In this document: in pieces, positions 40,201-52,200 of the stretch
How the letters are laid out: every line of letters begins with the position of its first letter
Numbering within the stretch: position 1 is the stretch's first letter
Source of the DNA: Anarhynchus alexandrinus
Lineage: Eukaryota > Chordata > Aves > Charadriiformes > Charadriidae
Assembly: GCA_008711295.1 (NCBI GenBank)
Contig: VUYV01000322.1
Span: 87,726 to 151,725, forward strand
DNA: 64,000 bases
Direction: 5' to 3'
The notes under the pieces: generated by a model
Told to the model about the DNA's origin: nothing
Databases searched by the model: none
Seen by the model: the letters and a program-made list of their open reading frames with translations, nothing else
Made by a program: the position numbers and the translations under genes

Positions 40201-43200
40201 CGTTGCTGCTTTTATGAACAAATTGAATGAATGTATCCAAAATAAGGTTTTTATAATGAGACTTTTTCTTTTTTTAAATGTGGCAAAGGTAATTATGACA
40301 CTTACCCTGTGTACTTGCAAAGAACAATGCCAGAATGGTGTAACAGCTTTAACCTGACTTGATCTCTCCTGTAATCCCAAATCCGGCAATCCCCTTTGCC
40401 TTGGTTCATTATCTCTGATGTCTGCAATTTAAATGCCATGTTCAAGAATTAGGTATTAATCTTTGAGTTCCTCCAAGTACTGAAGGTCACGGAGTGTTTT
40501 CTTTACAGGCAGGATTAACAAATTTAGGTTACTTTGGGGATAACATTTAAAACTTGAAATCTTCTCCTGCCAAAGGTAAGGTAAAATGAGCTGTGATTTT
40601 TTTTTTTTTTCTCCCAGCACTGCCTTTTTTTGACTACAAAATGTTTGTAGCATTCCTCAATGTTTGCTGTTGATTAGCATTCAGGTGAGATACGGAGTTA
40701 GAATATTAACAGTAGCTGTAAGACCAGTCCCTTATACCTTTGTAGTTTCACCTTTGAGTTAAGATCATACATAAAACCTGAGCACTGATACACGTTCAGT
40801 GGTTTATCAGAATTCTAGTAAACCTTCCAAGAAGTGTAACTGAAAGTGTTGGGCAAAAGGTTACCCATAGCTTCAAGGGATGATGATTACACTCGTCAGC
40901 AGTTACAGGGGAGAGCACAGTTTATGTGTAGTCCTGGAATGGAGACTGTAACCAAAGATGAAGGTGGAATGGAAGAGTATGTTGGCAGGCTTATGTTGGT
41001 GGTCTTAAACAGCTGGGTGGAATTGTAACAGAGATGCTGAGGATGTATCATGCTAGGTAGTTGTATCCTCTTGAACATTGTGGCTGCCAGAAAATGGCAA
41101 ATGCCTCTGCCTCAAAGGAAACCATAAACTGATTGGACAACAATGTATTAACTAAATATAACTAAGATTATTTTTAATCCCAAATGAAGCTTGTCCATTT
41201 TCTCTAACTTTTAGATTTTGAAGAGTAAAGATTACTAGACCTTCTAAAGCATTTGACACTTCAGTTATTACATTATCTAGGCCATTAAAAATGTGCTTCT
41301 CAGTTTTTTCAACTCTTGTAGAATCAACATTTGGATAATACTTGTGTATGTGAACAAAAAGTAGAGGAGAACATGTTAACAATCCCTTGGCAAATTTTGA
41401 GTTGAAAAATAAGTACATTTTTGCATTAAGGTGCAAGAATTAGATGATAGCAGTTTTCAGTTTCTCGTTTATTTCTTTGTGGGTTACATTTGGTTTAGTG
41501 TTTTCAGCATGAGCAACTTCAAGCATTGGGTTGTAGCTAAGTCAGAGAAGTTAAAATTATAATTAGAGAAGTTCCTAAATAAAATAAACTCTTGTACTAC
41601 ATCAAATAGTCTTCCTGCAACTTTTTTTCCTAGTGCTTTCTGGGTTTTTTCTATGTCCAACAGTCATAGTTAGGAAAGCAAATGTGTCCCAAAACCACTC
41701 GGAATAACTTAAAAGCAAGTTCAAGTATGGGTTGATTTGAGTTGGTTTTTGTTTGTGGTTTTCTTTGGGTGGTAGTGGTGGCGGTGTTTTTCTTTGTGTG
41801 TGGGTTTTTGTTTTTTTTAATATGTAGGGTGTATCCTAATACTTGGTGGATGTTGAATCCATTCCTTATCTCTGTGTACCTAGGGAACTCTTAACAGCTC
41901 ATCGGAAGTACTAGCTAAATAACAAGATTTAAGGTCAATACATAAATGTCACAGTTTGTTTTTGTAGATGTATCTTGTGTTCAAGGGTCCAGGAGAAAAT
42001 AACTGTAATCCATTGCTGTAATATGCACCTTGTGTCTGGTTGACTAAAGAATTAAAGAAACAAATGGTGGATACTCTTCCATAAAAATAGTGTTTATTCT
42101 TTTGCTAACATAACATTGCAAGATTTATTTGGTGAAGACCATGTTCTCTTTCTTTCCTGACCTGTGCCGTTCTATGAATTCAATATATGATAGCAATTCT
42201 AGAGTTTTGTTAATAAAAATTACCAATTTCAATGGGAAGTTTTACTGAAAGATGAGCAGGAGAGCACAGCTGTTAAGTAACAACTGAATGCCCAAGTCCA
42301 TTACTGTCACACTTGTGGTCTGTGCTACTTAACCTGGTACCGTTACTGCTGCTTTTGTGTTTTTCTTCCTTGCCTTTATAAGAACCTCAGAAGTAGATTT
42401 ATTCTCTTAGTATTTGAGTAGAAGTCTTGTGCTAGAGAGCTGCTAATTCCAAGGAGGTAATATTTGGGGGAGTTGCACTCTCTGTGCCTGGAATACTTTT
42501 ATGGAAAACACCTACTAAGTACTTGCTTTCAAATTGTTTTAAATGTTAATTTCTAAATTTTGGCAGTTAGTCTGTACTATTATCAGCTCTTAAATTAAGT
42601 CCAGTCTTTTTTTCAGGTAACTGTGTTGAGATACTCCAATTTTAAGTAGATTTCTATTAGTGGCTGCAATGAAAAGCCTTAAAGGTGACTTAAGAGTCAA
42701 ACAGAAATGCCAAATTCCGTAGCAGTCTTCTCTATGACATCTTCTTTACATGTTTCCTTTTGTAGTGTACAAATTAGATATTCCTGTTAAATATATTGGT
42801 AGATAATCAGTAACATGTTTTTCTTGATTCACAGGCTCCTCTCAAGCTGAGATGCAACTTCTCTGTATTGAGTAGTTTGATGAGGGTGTTTTGTTTTTTT
42901 CTAATCAGATTTAACAAAAAAAGGCAAAACGCATTCATGCTGTTTCTGAATGGCGTAGATGAAGGTGTTTCTCTTGCTGCTTTTTTCCAGTCAAACTTTA
43001 TTTCTGTTTGCCTTGTTTCAAGCTGTATTTGTTGTGGTGTCTACATAAACTTTGGGCATGTCTTTTATCTGTGCTCTTGTAAACTCCTTTTAGCCTTTTA
43101 ATTGCTCTGGTAAGTCGCACATGAAATGTACAAATTACAGTAGGTGAGATCTTGCATATTTTTGTGACCAACATTTAATTCAGAAATTCAAATATTAAAG

Positions 43201-46200
43201 TGGCTTAAAGCCTCTTGGGCTGTGTCTGAAATTCACTTTAATGAACGTTTAAACCACTGTGGATGTGTCTATGCGGTGTGTTCTTTTCATGCAAAAGTTT
43301 TTGCAGCCTTAATAAAAAATACCATAGTTTTTTAGTTTGCCAGCTTGCCTGGTGGTTGTTGAAGAGGAATACAGTGCCAACGTATGACAGCCAAAGATCT
43401 AGTAACTTATTAAACAATAGTCATTAAAAACAAAACAAAACAAACCAACAACAACAAAAAAAACCACAACCTCCCCCCCCCCCCAACCCAAAACAAAATC
43501 AAACTTCTCTGCACTGAGCTGGCAGTTCTTCATTGTTAAAGCTTTGTGAAAGTGGCCAGATATGGAAAATGAGCTCGAAGGAGGACAAAGAATACTCTGC
43601 AACAGGTAATTATCAGTAATGATTAATTTTGGTGCTATGGAGAATGAGAAAAGATAGCATTTTGGGCATTTGTGGAAGAGGAAGGGTCTTTTGAGGAGGC
43701 TGTTTTTAAATGCTGACTGCCAGCCTCTGCCATTTTTCTTCTTAGCACTCTCATTCTTCTCTAGTTGTAGTAGTGGATGATGGAAAACAGCTTTTTGTGT
43801 AACTTGAGAATTGAGTTTGATTATCTCAATAATTCCTAGTTCTGACCCCCAGCAGACATGGCTTGGTTAACTGTTTCACTTGCACAAACTAGTTTTTTTC
43901 TTGTGATAACAAAGATAATTAGTAATTTAGGAGGTGCAGGGACAAATGCAGGAAGCAGAACATATAGCATGTTGACAACACCCCATTGATGTGCACACGC
44001 ATCAAAAACACGGATGCAGAAACACTAGTAATGTTCCGTTTCTGTGGAAGCTTTGGTGCATAGGTGTAACAGCCATCTGCACTGTCCAGGCAGTTTGCAC
44101 GTGTAAGGCCACTTGCAACAAGGATGAGCTTATTACGCTTCTTTGTATGTTGCTGCAGAAATCGTAGTAAATCTCAGACAATTACTTCTGTACGGGTACT
44201 AAACGGATCTTAAAAGACTACTCTTGCCGCTTTATGAATTAATTCATTGTCTGCCTATGGAAACAAATCAAAAGCTTTGAAACAATCTAACTTTTAAACT
44301 GTTCTGGGAGTTCATTTGTATTTGTAGGCCTTCACACATCACCTTCTGAGGACTAAATTTGAGATACAGCCTCAGCTGACATTGTGGCTTGCTGGCATTT
44401 AAACACATTTTTTGCTTTTATAAAAGCAGCAAACTAATTGAAGGCTGACACTGTAATTTAAGTCTTTGAACTATTCACAAAAAGATGTACATCATGCAGA
44501 AAAGTAACATACAAACAGAACTAGAAAGTGTATTCTGCTAATGGATGCTGAAGAACTGTTTTGCAGTTTGATGTCTTACTGTGTACAAGCTATTTCGTAT
44601 AAACAACTTCAGTGAAGAATTTAGATTCTGCTGCTAATTTTGCTAATTGCAAATTTCCTTTTTTATTTTCTATCCACAGCTCTTCATGTCTTTCACTAAG
44701 AGGAAACTTGTCAAGATAATTGCCCTTAACTATCCTACCTTGGAGGATCATGTGCAAAACTGATCTTAAGCAGAGAGTGTGATTTGTGTTTGAAGTAACT
44801 GCCAAAGAAAGGGAAATTAAGAAACACATTTTCATGGATAATCTACAGAAGAAATAAAGACTAAAGTCCTTTAATAGGTTACCCTTAATCAGTAAAAAGG
44901 CACAGCTGCTGGAAGGAGAGAAAAGGAGAATAATTAGGAGAGAATAAAATTGCAAAGAACATTTTTATTCTTGAAGGAACAAACTGCATGTCATATAAAC
45001 TTCTGAAATACTTCAGTGACATGTTTTGACCTCTCCCGAGTAAACTGGTATTTCTGCAGTATTCAGAATTTGGTCAGCCTTCTGTTAGTAGACTCTGGAT
45101 TGTTCCTCAATCTGTAATTATTTCTAAATTAACTTGTATGGATCCAACAACATTCAAAAAAAATTTTCAAGACTATTCTGAAAGGGTAAGGCTGTACAAA
45201 ATATCCGTAGTATTCCAGCCGCTTGTTTGAAGTTTGTAACTCGAGAGAAAAGAGTGGAACTCCAGCAGTATGGTAGTAATGCCCAGATGCATCCGAGGAA
45301 AGCGTGTTTTATACTAGGCGTAGGTGCCAACTGAATCTGTTGCGGAGTGTTGATGCTGTACAAGTGGCATTTCTTCAACAAACCATGTGTCACTCGTTTC
45401 GAAATGTGCTAATATGGTGTATATGAGAGGATACTCTCACTTCATGCGAGGTATGCTGAATATATATCTGGCAGGAAATGCTAATATTATAATGAGTTTT
45501 CTAAGTTGGCAATCTTAAGAGTTGCATCAGAACCTTGTTACTCTACACGTTTATTTGTATAAAACAACTCTGCATCAGAGATGAAATGACATGCTGTTTA
45601 GAGATTTTACAGTGACTTCTGTCTTTATAAATGAGTATCATTATCATAAAACTATAAAATAAAAAAATACAACTCAATGCAGTGTTTTATAATTATGATG
45701 ATCTTTTGCAGTAACTGTCAAATTTTCTGTTAGCGCATCCAATCACAAAGCAGTATTTTCCAGCATTCCTTAGAATGCTACCTAGTCCTGGTGTTAAACT
45801 TTGGTAATTCTTTGCATTAAAACCGTACAGTTGAAAATGTGTACCCAATTTTTTTTTTCCTTTTCTTGAAGGGCTTATTTGATACTTGAAGTCTCATACC
45901 TGTGCTTCCCTCCCTGCTTTTTTTCATACCACATTAATGTGGATTTAGCTCTAGACCTTCCATCTTACTCATTACCTACCTGTTCTTAAACGGCAAGAAA
46001 ATATTCAACTTTTTTAGCAGTTGTGTTCCAAGGGCTTATATTGTATCTTATAGAGCATGTACACATACTGATTGTATTTGGGGACATACACCTGACCTTT
46101 TTGTACTGCTGTTCAGAATACGATGAAAAATGCCTGCCCTGAAGACCAAACTATTAATCTTCATTTCTGAGGATCAGGTCTTTGGTATAGAGTAACACCT

Positions 46201-49200
46201 TTGTGTTTGTCCAGGTCATAGCTGTGCAATCGGGAATCTTGGCAAGCTTAAACATTTATTTGTACAAAAAAAAAAAAAAAAGGATTAAAATCTTTTTAAA
46301 GCTTAGTAGACTTTTGGAATCTCCTGTGAAGATGAACACTCAGCACATCAATAGCAGGTAACTTTTTAAAATACCTTATTTAAATACTATGTAGCAAATA
46401 TTGAATAATCATGTAACTTTTACGTTGTCACTTACTAGATTTTTCTCATTTTTTTGTAGATATCCAAGTTCCGGTCCTGGATAGGTAAGTATTCTTAACA
46501 CTTCTTTTTAGCAGTAATTGTTTCACAGAAAAACTAAGCTGAAGTTTATTCACTTCTTTCGCTGCTCATAAATATTTGTTAGGCTACTTCACATAGATTA
46601 CTTGATTATGGCTTAGCATGTGCATCTAGATGCATAGTAAGACTCCTTATAAACATTACGCTTGTTCAGTTAGTGAACTGAAAAAAGCTACTCCTGTTTT
46701 TTAGTTTTTCCTGCTCAATTTTCAGAAGCATTTTATGCTTCTTTAGGCAGATTGATTTCAATAGCCTGTACTGGAAATTAACTTTCTCCCAAGACCTAAA
46801 CAAGGATGTAAGTGCGCAGAGCAGTCTTCTAATGTAGTTAAGATTGTATATTTGTGTGTGCATGTGCATAAGTGCACTGGTTTTAATTCAACTTTCTCCT
46901 TTAATTTGCAGCCTTCCAGTCTGGTGTTTTTCTTGCCTCTTCATGACCTCGTGTCTTGAGCAGCCTAGCTGGATCCCCTGGTTCCTGTTTCTTCTTGTTT
47001 CAAAATTCTGCTTTCCCCAGTTTTAAATCCCCTACCCTTTTATATTCATGTAAATATACTAGGCTTTTATTACCTGTTTTGGTCTTCACTGTTTTTATTA
47101 AGACTTTGATTGGGTTCCGTCCAAGATTTTCCATGTGGCACTGTTCTCCTGGATTCCCTGCCACAGTGGAATAAGTTTCTCTTGTAGAACATCTCAGTCA
47201 TGCTTTTGGGGATTTCTATTCTGCTACTCTGACTTGCTATAAGTAGGTGTTGGGGAAGAAGTTAAGGCTGTATCTTTTGCTGCTCTGCTTATGAAGCAAG
47301 TATATTATAAAGCAAGAGAGCTTGTGGATTGTGGGGGGATAAGCAAAGTGAATGTGTTCTGGAGGTAAAAAAAAAAGCAAACGACCCCCCCCAACAACAA
47401 CACATCTCCTCTCAGACATGTTTAGATTCATGAGATGTTTGTTCTAACCCTTTCTGTCCTTATTAGGAAATGCAATCGTATGCTTCCAGGCTAAATGTAG
47501 TTCTTCCTTTTTTTTTTTTCCTTCTGTCAAGTAATCTCTATTTCTGTTCAATTTTGTATTATTTTGAGGAGTCTTTCTGTGCAAGTGCTCAGCTATGGAA
47601 TTCTTTATGCTCCACACTGTAAGAGAAACACTGCTGAATAGAATGTGCCTGAGACTCGTCTTAAATATGTTTTGTTTTCTTGTATAAAACAGTTCCTTAA
47701 AAATAATTTCTTGAAAATGTTTGGTTATGAATCTCTTCAGTTATCTGGTCACTTCTTTGCTGACTGATTCTAAAAAAAATATTAAGCATGTGTGTATTGT
47801 GATCCTCTCTGGCTCAAAGCGAGGTATTTGGGGAAAAAATACCAACTTTCAAGTTTAGTGTCTTTTGGCGATTGTGTTGCAGTAGTTGTAGATTTTTCAG
47901 TATGTGCAAGTTCAAAGTGACTGTATGCTCAAAGTGTTAATTTTTCTTGCTATGACTGTGTCATAGTGCAGCAAGGATTTTAAATCTTGGTTTAACTTTC
48001 CATTCAGCTACAAAACAGGAGCATATTAACATAGTACATTACAAAAATATTTTAATGTAAAGCTGTTTCATCTGAATTTCTTGTCATGTAAACCACTTTT
48101 TCTGCATCATTCTTCCTGTGTGAATCCTTTTTGGAGGGAGTGGGCAGGTGGCTCTGGGGAGAAAATATGCTGTGATTTTCTTACACTAATTGAGTAAGGT
48201 TTGTCATGGTAATTCATAAGGACATGTCTGTTTCTGCATATAAAATGGTAAGATGATTATGTGATGTCCTGAAATTAAATGTTATTTTAGCTTGAAATGT
48301 AGCATTTGCACAATATATAAGTAGTGAGTTTGATTTTTGGAGTTTAGAATATGGGATTGAAGTTCTTATCGTGTGGACTGCTGAGATGTTCATGGGAATT
48401 CTCATCAGAGGAGACCTCTCAATGTTTATATTTATTTGTATGTTTTAGTAACATAGACCTATCCAAATAAAACACTGTCCCTGGTTTGTTGGGTTTTATA
48501 CTTTTTTTTTTAAATAACCATGTAACTTGGATTGCCCAAGATCTTTACAGTCCTGAAACTTAAAATAGTTCCTCTAAGCTAAGTTGGGAATAATTGCAAC
48601 TTTGTTTTTTTTTTTGTGTTTCAGGGAAATGAGGCAAGTTACCCTTTGGAAATGTGCTCGCACTGTAAGTGTTTTAATTGCTACGTTATATTGTTAGGTT
48701 ACTCTTATTTGGAGATCAATATGTACAACTTTCATGTATGAATTTACTGGATTTATTGCCTGAAAAAATGTGCGGTTTACGTAGTAGCCAAAAGAGTAAA
48801 ATTAAAAGGTGAAAGATTACTTTTGGAAAAAACACAGCTTTTGCTGTTTGACTGATTTTTGGTTTACAATCTATCTTTAAAACAAATAATTTATAAAGAT
48901 TTTTTTCAATTTTTCTGTTAGAATATGAAAGAAACTTATGGTAGTTTAGATGTCTGTAGAGTGAAGCCTTATAACCGGTGAGGTTCAACTGGTGGGGCTT
49001 TTCCATCAGTCCCAGTGCCAGTTCCTCAGAGATGCAGAACAGCTTGTGGTGCAGTATGTGCTATGTTAGGGGCGAAGGAGGTTGCCTAAGCTGCCTTTGC
49101 ACCCTCAGAGGAAAGAGAGGTTGAGGTTAAAAGAGCATTTTTTCCTGTGTATGCTTGCAGCCAGGCATATAGGTGAGAAGCCACTTGGTGTTATTCGCTT

Positions 49201-52200
49201 TTGACCACGTGAGCATAAAATTCATTGCTGTGTCTCGTGGGGTTAGTCTGCCCTGTAAAAATAACAAAGTATTTCTTGCCTGAAGCTGACCAAAGAAAAG
49301 GTTGTCTTGTGAAGTGTCCTTGTGGTGTTATGCTAAGCATACTTATTTTTAACTGGTTTTCCCTTGAATGTTTTTCTTCATCACTAAGTCATGCATAGAC
49401 CTGTGGATGTATGTATGGACTGCTTGATAAAATTCCTCATCTTCGGTGAATCAGATCTTGTTTTTTAAACAGGATAATAAATTCTTCAAGATAGGGACTG
49501 TCTTCTAGATTGCTTTCACAATGCTATTCGTAATTGAACACTAGCTCTCATAAGCCAAATGGTAATATAAAATAAATAATAATGGAGGAATCTTTTTCTA
49601 AATACGTTTTTCAGAGAAATGAGGCTTTAGCTAGTGATTTGCAAGTCCTCTATGCCTAATACACATGTCCGCATGAATTATAATTTGAGTCAACAGTTTG
49701 TAAACACTTGAGAATCTTATCCACAGCACTGCATTGCTGTTGTGCTCTCAGTGTATGTTCTGTTAAATATGGGTGTGTGGGTGGAATTTTCATACTTGAT
49801 GAAAACTTCAGTTGTCTCTTCCTGAATCGTGTATATCAATCTTGGGTTACTGCTCCATTGGTCAGTTTTTCCTTAAGGACAAACTGGCTTTTGAAGATAT
49901 CTTTTTTTTTTTTTTTTAAACTACGTTTGTCTCTGCCAGATTTTTAACCATTTTGTTCCCATCCTTCTTTTTTTTTTAGGNNNNNNNNNNNNNNNNNNNN
50001 NNNNNNNNNNNNNNNNNNNNNNNNNNNNNNNNNNNNNNNNNNNNNNNNNNNNNNNNNNNNNNNNNNNNNNNNNNNNNNNNNNNNNNNNNNNNNNNNNNNN
50101 NNNNNNNNNNNNNNTTTTTTTTTTTTTTTTAAACTACGTGTGTCTCTGCCAGAGTTGTAAGCAGTGTGTTCCCATCCTTCATTTGATTCTAGGACAAGCT
50201 ATATTCATTGGTAGCAACTGCCAACCTAAAGGTTTATTACTGAGCTTCTTTGCTCCCTTTTATTGCAGAGAAAGAGAAGGTTTCCACATTATATTCTGTG
50301 GTTAAACTGTATGTTGAGGATATCATGTTAATCTGTGGTTTTGCACGATTAAAACTTTGATGGCCCTTCTCACAGTTGAGAGTCATCTGCTTCTCTGGGA
50401 GCAACATACATCAGGGAAGACGTATTTATCACAGATGGCCCTTTGCTTGATTGTGCCCATTTGCTGGAATAATTGCAGTGTGCTTAAAGATTCTGGATGC
50501 TTGAATATCCTGAAAGCAGGGGTTTTTGAGGTGCAGATGTGTACAGTAGCATGTCTGTGAATAAGTCCACTAAGTAGATGTTCACCTTGTTCTTCAAATG
50601 TTAAACATTCATGCTGCTTCCAAGTAGCTGTCACTGACAGGACAAAAGCTTTTCAGGGCAAGACCAGACAACATTTTTGAAGATCATTTGATAAGGATTT
50701 TGAATGGTTAGACTTTTTGGGAGGCTGTCAGTTAGCAATAATGTGTTTATGCTGTCAGCAGGGTGGCTTTGGGTTGTAACCTCTGCCTGGCCCTGCAGTT
50801 ACTATTTTGGTGCCTCGTTTTATAAGAATAATTTTGTTTTAAAGTTGGCAGTCGTAGGAGGCAAATTCAGGATACTGTGCCGATGATGCACACCATTACA
50901 TAGTCAAGAATATTCTTTTTACCCTTCATTTTATAATGTTAGTTCTTTTCATAGGTTGAATTAGTGGTGTTGAATTCCTGAAGAGCGAGGTTTTGTTCCT
51001 CAGCTGTGCTGCATCTGAGAAATTACTGAAAATCTAGTACTGTTTTATGTGGTGAAAATTTGATGTCAGCCAAGCTCTGTCAAATTAGCCATGAGAAAAT
51101 TTTATCCTAGCAAAAAGCTGTGAAAAAAACTATTTTATAGTATAGCAAACAATATTTTATGATAGAAAATAGTTTATAGTATTTCATAATATAAACAGTA
51201 TTTTGTAGTATGTTTTGGTTTATAAGGAGACTGGTATCTCTTTTCTAACTTAGGAAATTGTAATTGACACATCTGAAGTCATGAAAAGGATTAGGCCAGC
51301 TGTGTGTAAGCGTATACAAGACAAGTGGTTGAATGTGTTCTCAAGGGCGTCATCTTTTTGAAATCTGATCTCCAAGACTGAAATGGCTGTCTTGGTTGCT
51401 ACTCTGAAACATTATATTCGTGAATCACACAAGACTGTAGATAGAGGTGAGAGCTTTTGCTGAAGGTCTGTATTATTTTGAGATCTCCTCAATCCATTCT
51501 TATGGAGGAAAAAATACAGTTAAAAAAACTGGGAACACTTTAAAATAAATTTCAGAACATGTTTTCTTTACAAAAATCTTTTTCTCTGATACTGATACTG
51601 ATTCTCTGATACGCAATACTCTTGTTCATAATGATCTTGTATTTGAAAAATATGTGGAAACTGGGCTCTCTGTGACCACACTCTGCTCTGTTTTTTGTTA
51701 GTTATAACTTTGAGCCAGTATTTTAAGAGTATCTGAAAAGCCAACCTTTTAAATACAGGTTTAAACATTTAGGTAAACACTTGGATTTCACCTCTTTGAG
51801 AGATGTACAGCTTTTCTAAGGTTTGTACGCTTTGCAGATGCCTGTGTTATGTACTCTGAAGCCACAGATGTACAGTGCTTTGGAATACATAAGCAATTAT
51901 CCTGTTAACATATCACAATGTAGTGGATTTCAGAGGTCTGTATGGTTTTTAAGGCATTCTTTACTTTTGACTATCATGTTAATAGGAAGCTAGCCATATA
52001 CCTTTACACTGACCAGAAAAAATACTATTAAAAAGGTTTCTGAAATTACTTTTTTCAACATAGAGCGCACCGCACTTCAGAAATCTGCCTTTAATGAAGG
52101 GTTTTGAATTGCCGCTTGAATGCTTTTTACAATACTATCTGAGCATCAGTTATGTGAGTAACAGCTTGAAACAAACAAGTGTTTTAAAACATCATGGATC

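Larger units (their letters stand above)
25201..48624 (+). other. PPP3R1: PPP3R1 intron 1 (23.4 kb)
   Basis: The donor is GTGAGG after the ATG. The acceptor is a long T-rich tract ending TTTCAG before exon 2. The intron is AT-rich and holds a 90-N gap near its start, a minus-strand solo LTR (34130-34849), an unidentified minus-strand coding-like segment (35183-35878), palindromes, and a possible 25-nt micro-exon (46460-46484). I recognised no nested gene. Confidence 0.93.

Noticed and set aside
41740..41820. G/T-rich tract in intron 1
   Set aside because: Only low-complexity TTTG and GGTGG text. No ordered repeat or element.
46266..46281. A-rich run that could be the tail of a retrocopy
   Set aside because: No gene-like or SINE-like body precedes it and no target duplication is visible.
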